NCBI RefSeq assembly: GCF_003086295.3
Contig: NC_092053.1
Span: 117,572,445-117,636,444 of the forward strand
Length of the DNA stretch: 64,000 nt
Direction of reading: 5' to 3'
Origin: Arachis hypogaea
Taxonomy: Eukaryota > Streptophyta > Magnoliopsida > Fabales > Fabaceae
This document shows, one piece after another, positions 35,475-47,049 of the stretch (position 1 is its first letter; each line of letters opens with the position of its first letter). The position numbers and the translations under genes were made by a program. Under the pieces are notes generated by a model. The model saw nothing but the letters and a program-made list of their open reading frames with translations, ran no database searches and had not been told where the DNA came from.

Positions 35475-37884
35475 ATGAATCCCCAGGCATACATATTGCT
35501 GTTAGCATTTGTGATAGTAGGAAGGGCAACGGTAAATTCAACCAATGACAAGGACAAAGAGGAATGCACGCAACAATTAGGAGGGTTAGCAACATGTCTG
35601 CCTTATGTCGGCGGCGGTGGAGCAAAGGCTCCGACACCGGATTGTTGTAACGGTCTGAAGCAAGTGCTGAAGAACAGCAAGAAGTGCTTGTGTTTTATTA
35701 TCAAAGATCGTAATGATCCAGACCTTGGGGGAATACAGATTAATTTGACCTTAGCTTTGGGCCTGCCAACAGCTTGCAATGCCCCTGCCAATATCTCCAA
35801 GTGCCCAGGTATATTTTGGTCCTAATTATCGTAATATTTTAAATATATATTTTATTTTTTTAATTAATAGTTAGAGAAATAATCTATGAAGCACGGACAC
35901 TTCATTAAGTTGTCGTGTTCATGTGTCAGACACATTTTAGACACGACACTCACCGACACTCGTTCGACATGTGTGTCTGCTGTGTTCAACCGTGTCTTAA
36001 TAAAAGATAAAAATTCTTCTCTGTACACATTTGGATACACCTAAATACTATTAGGTGTCAAGTCACCAAAAAAAAAAATACTATTAGGTGTCAGCATGTT
36101 TAGTCTTATTCTTAACATATATTCTTGAAATAAATTTAGATATAGTATATATTATTATTATTTTTTAAACAAAAAGATATTTTAAATATTTGATATAATT
36201 AAAATAAGACATTAAAAATAATTAAAAAATTAATTTATATTTTAATATCAATAAAATATCAAACTATTATTACAATTTATCTAAAAAATATTTTATATTT
36301 TATATGTATGTGTGTTCACGTGTCTTATAAGATTTTAAAATTTGTGTATCGGCGTGTCCCGTATCTCGTGTCGTGTCGTGTCCCGTATCTATGCATCATA
36401 GTAAATAATTAAGTAAATGAATTTGGACCGTCAATTATTTTTTAAAATATTTTGATAAAGATTGTAAAAGAATTTTATTCAATTCAAATTTCTATGCAAA
36501 ATACTCCTCAATTTTGCTTACAAAAAGAAAATATTCCAATTAATATGAAAACATAAAATCATAGAGTTAATCCTATAACATATATATAAAGTTAACTACT
36601 TATTCGATTAATAAGTATTGAGATATTTTTCTATAAATAATATATAAAAGATGCTAACTTCTATATAAATGGGTAGAGAATATCAAATTTATGTAGAACA
36701 ATTGTTAGGAGTTTTAAATCATTTTAATTTTAATTATTTTTTAATAATTTTTAAATTAAAAAAAATTAAAACTACCTTGTTCATCCACCTAATCATTGAT
36801 TTTTTTTCCATCTTCTCTATCTATGTTTTAAGAAATAAAACATATATTTAATTTTTTATTCATGTAAAAATTATCCGGGCATTAAGACTTCTAATATATA
36901 TTATATATAATAATTATTTATTTATTTATTACTTTCAATGGTAACAGAGTTGTTGCACATGGATCCCAAATCACCAGAGGCTCAAGTATTTTATCAGTCT
37001 GAGAAAAATGGAACAAGTCCTGTCGCACCCGCTCCTTTTGGTAACTAAAAGTGACATTGATATGAAATTTTGTTTAATTTTGTTTAGTATATAAATTTAC
37101 GGTGATTTATTCTGATCCAATCTCACACACCCACAATTTAAACTTCTCTACTATTTAATTATGGATTTGAATATTTTAAATTTTAAATTTTACTTTAGAA
37201 GATAAAGTATGATTTTTTATTATTTATTTCATAAGTAAAATTAATAAAAAATATAAAAAAATTTATTTAAAGATTAAAAATAATATTTTATCTTTTAAAA
37301 TAAAAATTTTAAATTTTAAAAATTTAAATAATAATAAAAAAATAAAGATTATCATTAAATGTGTATTGAACATTTTTTTTCAATATAAAAAAAGATAATC
37401 TTCGTTCTCCATTTAAAATTGTTCTACATTATATAGCATGAAATATATATATATATATGAGAATTTTAATATGTTTATACTACTGTCTAGTTATACAAAA
37501 TGTTGTTAAAAGTAAAATTATATTTTTTATATTCTAATAATATATTTCTTATAACAATACTTTTTTAAAAAAATATTATTTAATAATAAAAATATTATTT
37601 TAATTTTAATAATACTTCTAAAAATATTATAATCATTATAGTCACTACTCTATCATTAGCAGTCATTATTCATGTGCATAGAGTAAGCATTATTCATGTG
37701 TATTTATAATGCGGTGGTAGATGGAGTAAGTCCAGTAAGCGGAAAAGGACAGAGTAAAGGGAAAAGTAGTCAGGAAACCAGCTCTGCTCAGAAGAACGAG
37801 GCACTATGGAAGGACAAAAAGCTGTTCGGTTTAGCAATTTTGGGTTTTGGTCTTCAAATTGTTGGGCTCTTTTTTCGGCTTTGA
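35475..37884 (+). CDS. GPI-anchored non-specific lipid-transfer protein (LTPG, YLS3/xylogen-like)
   Basis: Three exons (35475-35808, 36948-37040, 37721-37884), both junctions in phase 1, give 196 residues. A hydrophobic signal peptide covers residues 1 to about 20 ([12 protein letters not shown]). The eight-cysteine motif follows in exon 1: C-x9-C-x15-CC-x12-C-x-C, then two more cysteines ([11 protein letters not shown]). Exon 2 begins [12 protein letters not shown] and exon 3 gives a Ser/Lys/Gly-rich linker. A C-terminal hydrophobic tail ([18 protein letters not shown]) is typical of a GPI-attachment signal. Such proteins bind lipids at the outer face of the plasma membrane or in the wall. 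No defect is seen. The YLS3-like label rests on overall resemblance. Confidence 0.88.
35895..36402 (+). repeat. Dispersed repeat, copy 1 (intron of the LTPG gene)
   Basis: GTGTCAGACACATTTTAGACACGACACTC at the start and GTGTCGTGTCCCGTATC at the end. About 500 bp, shared with 38110-38570 in the same orientation. The ends are partly inverted (TATGAAGCACGGACAC versus TATGATGCATAGATACGGG), so it may be a MITE. Confidence 0.65.
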
Positions 37885-38109
37885 AACTTCAAAAATTATC
37901 TTCTTTCATAGGGAGAGAACTTCTTTCTTTGGGGGCATAAATGATTTTGTGCCATTTGCGTCATTGTATCAATGCCATCTACGAAATGGTATAGAGAAAA
38001 GTTGGGTGTAAAAAATAAAAATATTGTAAAAGAAGGGAGTAAAGGGAGGGACAATATTTCGGTACGATTATTGCTGTGGGTCCCAAGTTTACTTTGAAAT
38101 TGATTTTGT

Positions 38110-38570
38110 ACTTTGTTATTACGGATACTTTGCTCGTGTCTGTATGTCGGACACATTTCAAACACGACACTCACCAATATGCATGTCTGTTATGTCTAAC
38201 CGTGTTTTAATAATAAATAAAAAAAATTTTCGGATACGTTTGGACACACTTAAATACTATCATTTGTCTAATCTTATTTTTAACATATATTTTTAAAAAA
38301 AATTTAAATATAATATGTATTATTATTTATTAAAACAAAAAAAAATATTTTAAACACTTAATATAATTAAAATAAGATATTAAAAATAATTAAAAAATTA
38401 ATTTATATTTTAATATCAATAAATATCAAAATATAATTACGATTTATCTAAAAAATAATTTATATTTTATATATATGCGTATTTCCGTGTCTGATAAAAT
38501 TTTAAAATTCGCGTGTCAGCGTGTCTTATTATATCGTATCCGTGTCAATGTCGTACATTATAGGTTATTA
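38110..38570 (+). repeat. Dispersed repeat, copy 2
   Basis: Same family as 35895-36402 (GTCGGACACATTTCAAACACGACACTC and onward), diverged, downstream of the LTPG gene. Confidence 0.65.
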
Positions 38571-38710
38571 CTTATTAGTGGATACTATTCTAACCATACT
38601 ATTGGTCTCACACAATAATTATCTAAAAGTTAAATGAAGACTCATTTATGAGTTTAATTAATAAAAAGAATGTTTTAACATTCTATTTACATAGCCAGTC
38701 GATAAAATTA

Positions 38711-39949
38711 GGGATAAGTATTGTTTTGGTCCCTCACGTTGAGGGTCGGAATCGAACCCATCCCTGATGTATATTTTGATTTAAAATCATCCTTAAAGTC
38801 GTATTTAAATTTAAAATCGTCCTTTCTAATAAAATTTTTTTATTTATTCCTAAACTACCCCTATAATAGAAAAAATTATAAAATTTAAAAAAAATAAAAG
38901 AAAACACGGTGAGGGGGGAAGAGAAAAGGGTATTCGAAGGGAGGGGGGAGGGAAAGGGGGAAGGGGGAAGGAGAAGGGGGAAGGGTAAGGGGGGAAGGGT
39001 GGGCATCACTGCCACCGTCGCCGCCGCTGTGCCGTTAGGAGGGAGATCCGAGGGAGAGAGAGAGAGAGCGTGGCGTTGAGGGAGCAGAGAAGCGCGCCGC
39101 CACCTCGAGACGCCCTTGCCGCCGCCGAGGAGAAGGAGAGGAAGAGGAAGGGATGCTGTCCGCGCCCTGCCACCGCGTCAGTTCCCCGCCACCGTGCTGC
39201 TTCGCCGTCTATGGGGAGTCGCTGCCGATCCGCCACGAGCCGCCATCGCAAGTCAACAACGAAGAGAGAGAGAGCCGCGAGGAGGAGGATCGCGCCACCC
39301 AGTCGTCGTCGTCCTCGCTGCGCCGCCGTCGAGCCCACTGAGCAGAAGCTCATCACCGCCGTTCGCGCCTCTATCGCCGTCCGAGAAGCTTCCATGGCCG
39401 TTGCCGTCGAGCCCATTGAGCAGAAGCCCATCACCGCCGTTCTGCTTTCTTGCTTTCTGTTTTTTTTTTTTTTTGCTTTCTGTTTTTCATGTTCTTGGTG
39501 GTGGTGTTGTTGTTGGTGTTGGTGTTGGTGGTGGTCTTGCTTTCTGTTTCTATTTCTGCTTTTTGTTTGGTGTGGTTTGGTGTTGTTTGGTGTTGTTGTT
39601 GTTGTTTGGTGTTCTTGGTGGTGGTGGTGGTGGTGGTGGTTGTGGTGGTGCTGGCTGTGGTGCTGGTTGTGGTGGTGGTGTTGGTGTTGGTGGTGGTGGG
39701 GTGGTGGTGGTGGTGCTGGCTGTGGTGCTGGTTGTGGTGTTGGTGTTGGTGTTGGTGTTGGTATTGGTGTTGGTGTTGGTGTTGGAGGTAATTGTGCTGG
39801 TAGTGGTGAGGGTATATTTGTCCAAAAAAAATTAAAAGGACGATTTTAATACGAAAAAAAACGTTAAGTATGATTTTAAATCAAAATATACATCGAGGAC
39901 GGGTTCGATTCCAACCCTCAACGTGAGGGACCAAAACAATACTTATCCC
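38711..39949. mobile_element. Pack-MULE-like element with GC-rich cargo
   Basis: Inverted ends GGGATAAGTATTGTTTTGGT then CCCTCACGTTGAGGGTCGGA, with flanks ATAAAATTA (38702-38710) and ATAAATTTA (39950-39958), an 8/9 match of 9 bp. The interior (39005-39440) is far more GC-rich than anything around it. It contains a 34-bp block (CCGTCGAGCCCA...) present twice, at about 39327 and 39406. A GGTGTTGGT low-complexity tract follows (39496-39790). No transposase is present. The cargo looks like captured gene sequence, but I do not recognise its source. The overlapping reading frames are compositional. Confidence 0.7.
39496..39790 (+). repeat. GGT/GTT low-complexity tract
   Basis: Nearly pure G and T in triplet-like units (GGTGGT, GTTGGT) inside the Pack-MULE-like element, with a duplicated GTGCTGGCTGTGGTGCTGGT block at about 39646 and 39713. 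Confidence 0.9.
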
Positions 39950-40600
39950 ATAAATTTATATATAGGAAAATTTTATCTTACCTTTAGATAAGTATTATAT
40001 ATAATTATATATCAGGCTAATATATTGCATATTTTATATAATTGAATATTTTATATAATTGAATAGTTTTAAATGCTGCAATTAAGATTTTGGATGATAT
40101 AATCGTTGAATATTGGGTATTTTGCTATGTTGTGTGTATCATTTTTATGTGTTATTGGAAAAATATTGCAGCATTTTTGTTGCTTTTAAAAGAATGAGAT
40201 TATTTAGATATAAAATGTGACATAGATGTTATTATTGTCGATTTTTTAAATGTCTAAGTCAAGAAATTTTAGATGTTATTAAATATTTTAAAAATAATAT
40301 TTTTTAGATTATTCAACTAAAAGAAGAGAGAGGAGAGCGATAAATTTTTCAACCCATAATTATTAGAATCGGATTCAACTTGACCAAAAAATTGAAAAAA
40401 TAAAAGTTTAGCCGATTCGGTTTGCCCATTAAACTATAGGTACGTTCTTTGGTGTCTAAATATTTTTGTCGAAATATTGCCGAAAAGATGTGGTAAATTG
40501 TAATATTGACAAGTGGATATGAAACTGTCAAGGATAATAGTAAGTTTTGCAGAATTAACAAACGATATTAACTTGATTTTTTCATTCTCTCTAACTTAGT
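39950..40600. other. AT-rich sequence upstream of the FAR1-type gene
   Basis: No gene or clear terminal repeat seen. Confidence 0.5.
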
Positions 40601-41301
40601 CACTGTTTACCCAAAACTTTTATTTGCTCCTCCTTCCTTTGTTTGCTAACAATATTTTAATATGTGTTACTGTATTTCTTCCATTCATGAGTCATTACCC
40701 TTTCTCCATTGAAAGTAAATCGAAGACCCACAAACCGAGGTGTGGCATCTTCTTCTATCACTGTTGGTGTTACAATTGCCCTCACTATGCCTCCATTGCT
40801 GTTGTGGACAGTGACATTGTGGCCCTCCTCTCACATTTCTTCCATACGCCTCTTTACATTTATTTCTGAGGTAAGATTTGGGATTTTTTTTATTTTCTTT
40901 TGTATTTTTTACTTTTTTTAGTTCATGGTGTTTTTTTTTATTGAGTTTTGTTATTGTTATATTTAATATTATTTCTTCGAAATTTTGAGGGTTTTTTCTC
41001 CGATCTTTTTTTTCTCAAGAATTTTTTTCTTGCTCTGCTGTTTGTACGTTTTCAATCATGAACAACCCAAAAGCTTTATTAAAAAAATAATGAATAAGAA
41101 CCCTATCACCAAATTTATTCCATGCATGTATTGAGAGAGGAAAATGTTTCCTTGTTCTTATTTTTAATAGCATAAAAATTTTAGTTTGATGTGTTTCTAT
41201 ATATGAAGACAGAATCCTAATTGTGCTTCTGGGTGATTTGTAAAATTTTTTTGGGTGTCCTTTCTTTCTTAGGTGCTGCCTTTTAAGTTGGAGGCTTGAA
41301 A

Positions 41302-43821
41302 ATGGATGAATTTAGCAGTGGTGATCAAGCTCCTGAGTGGACCAGTAGCAGCAGTGACGATAGCTTTTCCTATGAGGATGAAGATTCTCATCAAGATGTT
41401 GAGAACATTGATAATGTTGAATCTAGCATAGAGAAAGATGATGACAAGGTTACTGCAACTATGCTATGGAGTTCTGAGTTTGACAAGGAGGTTCATGCCT
41501 ATAAAGCTTATGTAAAGTATGCGAGAGATATGGGTTTTGCTGTCCGTAAAAGAGACTTGTCAAGAGATAAGGATGGGAATTTGAATAGAAAGTACTATGT
41601 TTGCAATCGCCAAGGGACAAGGGATCCAAAACACTATCGTCTACTTGATAGAAAGAGGAATCATAAGCCAGAGACAAGAACTGGTTGCAAGGCACGTTGT
41701 TTTATTTATTTGGATAAGTTGTCCATGAAATGGAGAGTTAAGACACTAGAAGAGGAGCACAACCATCCAATGATCCCAGAACAATTTGTTCATTTAATTT
41801 CTAACCATCGGAAGTTGACTGAGGCTGACAAAGCCCGGATTGTTTGCATGAAGGAATCTGGGTTTCAAACTTCTCAAATTGTTGGGTTTTTGGCTAAGCT
41901 TGCTAGTGGCTATAGTAACCTTAATTTCACGAAGAAGGATGTTTATAACTTTATTGATCCAGATAGGCGTGCAAAGATAGAGAACGGAGATGCTGTGGCA
42001 GCAATAAGTTATCTCCAGGGTAAGGCAGATGTGGACCCAATGTCTGTTGCTCGTTATACACTAGTCAACGGTAACAAATTGGGCAATCTTTTCTGGGCTG
42101 ATGGACTTATGATCAATGACTACCAATACTTTGGAGATGTGTTAGCTTTTGACTCCACTTATAAGAAGAATAGATATAATAAACCTGTAGTGATTTTCTC
42201 TGGATCAAATAATCATCGCTTGACTTGCATATTTGGGTTTGCTGTGCTTGCCAATGAAAGTCGAGATACCTACATATGGTTGCTGAAGGAATTTTTGGAT
42301 GTCATGATGAACAAGGAACCAAGTGTTGTAGTGACTGACGGCGACGATCAAATGCGACAAGCAATAAAGGAGGTCTTCCCTAGCACGACACATAGGCATT
42401 GTGCATGGCACATTGAGAAAAATGCAAATAGTCACATCAATGATCGGTCTCTTTTGGATGCTTTTAAGGTATCGATGTATGCTAATATGATGGTACCCCA
42501 ATTTGAAGCTTACTGGGAAGAAATGATTCAGAAATTTGATATTGATGAGGACCACTGGCTTTTAACCAAATATGCCAATAAGGCAATGTGGGCCACTGCA
42601 TACCTATGCGGAAAGTTTAGTGCAGGTGTTAGAACAACATCTCGATGTGAAGGTATAAACTCTTTCCTAAAAAGGTTTATTAAGTCACAGGAAACCTTGC
42701 TTGCGCTTGTGGAAAATCTAGAGCGCGTGGTTAAAGAGTACCGTAACAATGAACTTGTTGCTCAATTCAAGTCTATGTATAGTAAGTCAGTGCTGACTAC
42801 TGGGTTGGACTCCATTAAGCAGGCTGCAGCAAGGGTTTACACTGCAGAAGTATTTCCAGAGGTGAAGGATCAACTAGCAAAAGTTGTTGCACTAAAGCAT
42901 GTTGGCAAAAGTGGTATGGGCAGTAATATTGTTCATTGTGTTGCAAAATTTAGACGACTAGGTAGACTTTATCATGTTCTTCATGATGATACTTCAGAAA
43001 GGATTGAATGTGAATGTCAGCATTCACAACAAAGTGGCATACCATGCAGCCATATATTTTGTGTCATGAGACATGAGGATATTTGTGAATTGCCTGAACA
43101 TTTGGTTTTAAAGAGATGGCGAAAAGAAGCAAATGCATACTTAAATGAAGAAGTTGACGATGGAAAAGACCCGAAGAGAGCGTTTGCTCTCTGGTACGGT
43201 TCCTTGTGGTCGGGGTCAATTTGGATGAACTTTCTTGTCGCAAAAACTACACCAACTTATCGCCATACAATTGGATGTGTTAATGGCATTATAAAGGATT
43301 TGGAGAAGAGGTTATGCTTGGTCGAAAACGTGAGTAGGCCAGTCAAAGATATTCAGGACCTTGAGATTGTGAAGATAAGGGGTGCGCCAAAACTCAACAA
43401 GAAATTCAAGGGATTGAAGACAAGGAACTGCTCCCGTTGTGGGCAAACTGGTCACACCCGAAGAACATGTCATAATGTAGAATCTGAAAAGCATTGTTTG
43501 ACTGGAGATAATGGCTCTGAAGGCGAAGGGCATGGCAGTAGGTTTGAAACAGGACGGCATAATAGTCATGATGATGATGTCGCGGTAAGTACATGCTTTT
43601 TCATTAGATCAATTGAAGTAGATGTTGTTTCACTTATAATTTGGTTAATGTCGTTAAGTTACATAATTTTTTTTCTTTGGGTATTTTCTTTTTAGGCCAA
43701 GCAAGGATCACTTTCAAGCAAGTTTGGTTTGTATAGCGCAGGTTGTGATGAAGTTGCATCAGACTCTTTGAAGAATATCTGTAAAAATTCTATTCCAAAT
43801 TATATTACTGTCCCAAAATAG
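41302..43821 (+). CDS. FAR1-RELATED SEQUENCE / MULE transposase-type protein, nearly intact
   Basis: Two coding exons (41302-43584, 43696-43821; phase 0) give 802 residues; the ATG at 41302 follows an in-frame TTG at 41296. A 5' UTR intron (GTAAG at 40871, AG at 41272) is likely. Domains: acidic N-terminus; FAR1 domain about 70-165 (GFAVRKRDLSRDK, CKARCFIY, HNHPMIP); MULE transposase domain about 260-360 (FDSTYKKNRYNKPVVIFSG, first Asp; VVTDGDDQM, second Asp; HRHCAWH); SWIM finger about 570-600 (CECQHSQQSGIPCSHIFCVM); zinc knuckle near 712 (CSRCGQTGHTRRTC). FAR1 relatives act as transcription factors or are transposases. With the convergent Ulp1-like gene downstream, an element-borne transposase is plausible. 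The frame stays open after the TAG at 43819-43821. Confidence 0.88.
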
Positions 43822-43998
43822 ATTTTTTTAGAAGAGCAACACATTAACCAAGTTCATGCTATGAATGCAATGCCATCTTCATCTACATCTCCGATTGCTA
43901 AAGTAATGCCATTTGCCAATGCCATGTATTCTAATGCTGGAACAGATGTGTTCTCCTTTGTTCCTAGCCATCAATGGCATTTTCAGGTTGTTTAACTA
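43822..43998 (+). other. In-frame extension after the stop of the FAR1-type gene
   Basis: After TAG at 43819-43821 the same frame continues for about 57 codons (IFLEEQHINQVHAMNAMPSS, FSFVPSHQWHFQ) to TAA. This reads like a real FAR1-protein tail, so the TAG may be a CAG-to-TAG mutation, or the segment may be a remnant. Confidence 0.5.
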
Positions 43999-44645
43999 AT
44001 TGAGAAGATTTAATTGCATGTTTTTTACCGTTATTTACTGATATGTGTTCTATTTTTATTCTATTTGCTAATGTGTGCATTCTATATTAAGATATGATGG
44101 CACATGCAAGGAACAATCGGTGAGGACTCAAGTGATGTCTTTTGCAAATCTATGGAATACACGTGTTAATATGCCACGCTATTAAGAATTGAGCAAATTA
44201 TTATTTTGGCTCGCTAGTAATGTAGACATTATATTATCAATCAATTACTCTCTTATATCCTGAGAGGATCATGTAATTACATGTATTAATTATTATATAA
44301 CTATTATTATCTTTATTGCCATTTTCCATTGGAAATGTGGAGCTATATGAGAGGTTGCATTTTCATATTTACTTCTTAGTATAAGTATTTTATTGGAATA
44401 ATCTGATGATAATGCACTTATTTATGCTAGAAGTTTTTTGAGTGAACTGTCAATTTCAAGTTCTGATTTAATTTCACATTATTCGAAATATAATGAATTT
44501 TAAGTTCTAATTATATTAGTCTTGAGGTTTTAGTTGTGCATAACAAAAATACCCAACAAAATATGTGTTGCTATCATCACTTCAACATGGATCTGTGCAA
44601 AATTTAAAGGCTCTAAGGTAGGAGTTCTTCCGACAGCAAAGGCTC
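43999..44645. other. Short region between convergent genes
   Basis: AT-rich, no gene seen. It contains the 3' flanks of both genes. Confidence 0.5.
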
Positions 44646-47049
44646 CTAAACTTGGGAGAGTCTCCTCCAATTTTTCATTGCCTTATTGATAATATCTTGA
44701 CAGATTTCATTATGCGATTTTAGCACCAAGTCAATCGCCAACTTCATTCTAGTGTACTCAGTAACCTTCTGCATAGTTATACAAGACAATGTACCTTTTT
44801 ATCAAAGTGAGCCACAAATAAATATTGTATAATTGAGGTAAACAAAACATTTTTCAAGGACCATAAAGGAGTAGATACCTCTACATTGTGAGACCCCCAC
44901 AATCGAGATAAAATCATCCATTGACAGACCCACACTCCACAATCATTTCTGTTTAGTCAATGTAAATAGTGATTCCAATACGTAAGAGTAAGACAAACAC
45001 TATCTAGTATTATACAAGATTGTTATTTTGTACTAGGAAGATAAAAAAAAAAGCTTACGTTCCAACTTCTTGCTGATTGAGCTCGGGTTCCACTAGCTTA
45101 AATTCAGAGATGGTTGGCCTTTCATGCCTTTTACAAGCATACCAAGACTCATCTAAGACTATCTCTTCCAAGAACAAGGCCTGTAAATAATACAAGTTTA
45201 GAACAAGACTGAAAGTCTGACCGGTAATCTCTATCCATGCACTAGTACAATAAGTAATTTACCACTTTGTTAGTCTGCAGGACATGTGAATCTCTTTGCT
45301 TAGCCGAACGTGCGGAGTCCAAGTACAGGAGCTACTTTGCCAACATGTCAATGATCAGTAAAGACCAATGGTTGTCATGCCAAATAGGCACATATATCTT
45401 CAACACCTCATCTATCTTAGCCATGTATTTATCCCTAATCCATTTGGCTGTTACACCATGGAAATGTCCACGGCCACAAGCAAATTGCTAAAATTTATCC
45501 AAATCCAGTAATTTTTTTGAGATAAGAGGCATGCAAGTAGGATTTAAAATACGCATTAATTCTTACCGCAAACGTTGGAGGCAAATACCATATTAGGCGA
45601 CCAGAATTGTAGGTAAGCATCGTTGCAACAAGGATTATAATCTAAAAAGGATAAATTTAGCCATGAAACGGGTGACAAATCCATTTAAAGTTATGCGAAT
45701 ATTTACAATATCACAGCGACACTTAAATATACAAGTTCATTTACCAAAGAGGTTAATCGATTGAAACAATCATGCATAAAAATTAAATGCCACCCTTATT
45801 AGATACTTACATCGTCTACAAATCTTCGGCCAGGGACCAGAGTTTGGAATGCTTCCTTATCACCGTAGCAATGTAGGTCCGAGACCAAGATTTCTCTGTG
45901 CAAAGCATATAACCGTTCACTAGCATTAACTATTTATTGCATATTATTTTACCTCAAATATATTACATAAGGCAGTAATCCAAAATTATCTGAGTTATGC
46001 GCTTACCTTTTGTCTTTTACCATTCCAAAAATGTACGCAGCTACTGCAAGGTCGGTGCCTGCTAATCGCATTTCTTTTTGAGGATAAAATGTGAACATGG
46101 TGTTCTGTGGCATAAATCACAACTTCATTTAAAATAATGCACAACTTGAAATTACTTGAGATTTCTACGATTAATTATAATCTGAGACAACCAAAATTCC
46201 TCCAAGTTATAGTTGTACCATCATTCCATGAACATACGTACCTCTGGAATTTTGTCACCTACTTCTGCTTGGTTTGGGTCAAATCCCTGCACAGTTAGAT
46301 CGACATAAGGTCTTTCACCAATATATGTTGCAAGTCTTGATGGACCAATTTTGTTAGTTTGTGGTGTCCTTTCTTTTTGGTCTTTGGCCTCATCTTTGTC
46401 TGAGAACGAAGTCCTCAGTTGGAACACAACCATTTTAAGAAGAAATTACGGTTCCAAAAGGATGTACATTGACAAAATGAAACCAAGTCTCCAACTTCAT
46501 AAGAGATATAAGTAAACTACCGTCAACTTATCATTTTTTTTCCAGAGATAATTTGTTTAGGTGTCCCAGTTGAAGTGGATCGTCTTTTTGACTTGGTTGT
46601 TGATGCAACAGTCTTGACATCAACGGATGGGTCTGCATCAGCCTTCAACACAAGTTATCTTAGTAGTACAGCCATTTCATCCATCTTTTGACTGTGTCGC
46701 TTCATTTCTTCCTTTAGTCCTTGTATCTCGATTTGCATGGGCATGAAATTGTTGCAACATTTCCCACAATCTTGAGCTACTACTTTTGACTCAGCTTCCA
46801 ATCCCACGGTCTTACTTTTATCTCTGTGTTTTGCATGACGAAGATTGTAAGGCACGGATCATAGTTCAAAGGATACACATGTTCGCAGCAATCAGATAAA
46901 GATGGATTTACTTACTTTGGATCCAATCGAGTTAAAGGAGCACTGTTGTTGACGTATGCGTTGGAGAGAAATGACCAATCCCATCGAGATGAAGCAAAAC
47001 CAGATGTCGAATTGCCATAAAGTCCAAAGTCTGCAGCAAATCCTTCCAT
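44646..47049 (-). pseudogene. Ulp1-like C48 cysteine protease gene with two nonsense codons
   Basis: Exons with matching phases: 47049-46916 (MEGFAADFGLYGNSTSGFAS), 46823 to about 46530 (coiled coil), about 46410-46242, 46104-46007, about 45890 to about 45825, 45641-45567, 45487-45263, 45180-45059, 44948-44879, and 44768-44646 ending in TAG. The catalytic triad of Ulp1/SENP proteases is present: His in IWHDNHWSLL, Asp in LLYLDSAR, Cys in NDCGVWVCQWM, with a Gln pair seven residues before the Cys. Ulp1 proteases remove SUMO; plant transposon-borne relatives are of unknown function. Two stops break it: TAA at 46655-46657 and TAG at 45332-45334 (both apparent CAA/CAG changes). The junction after exon 2 is unresolved. 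It converges on the FAR1-type gene at 41302-43821. Confidence 0.8.

Noticed and set aside
39070..39849. Long overlapping frames rich in V/L/W/G/C
   Set aside because: Produced by the GGT/GTT tract; open in three plus frames and on the minus strand.
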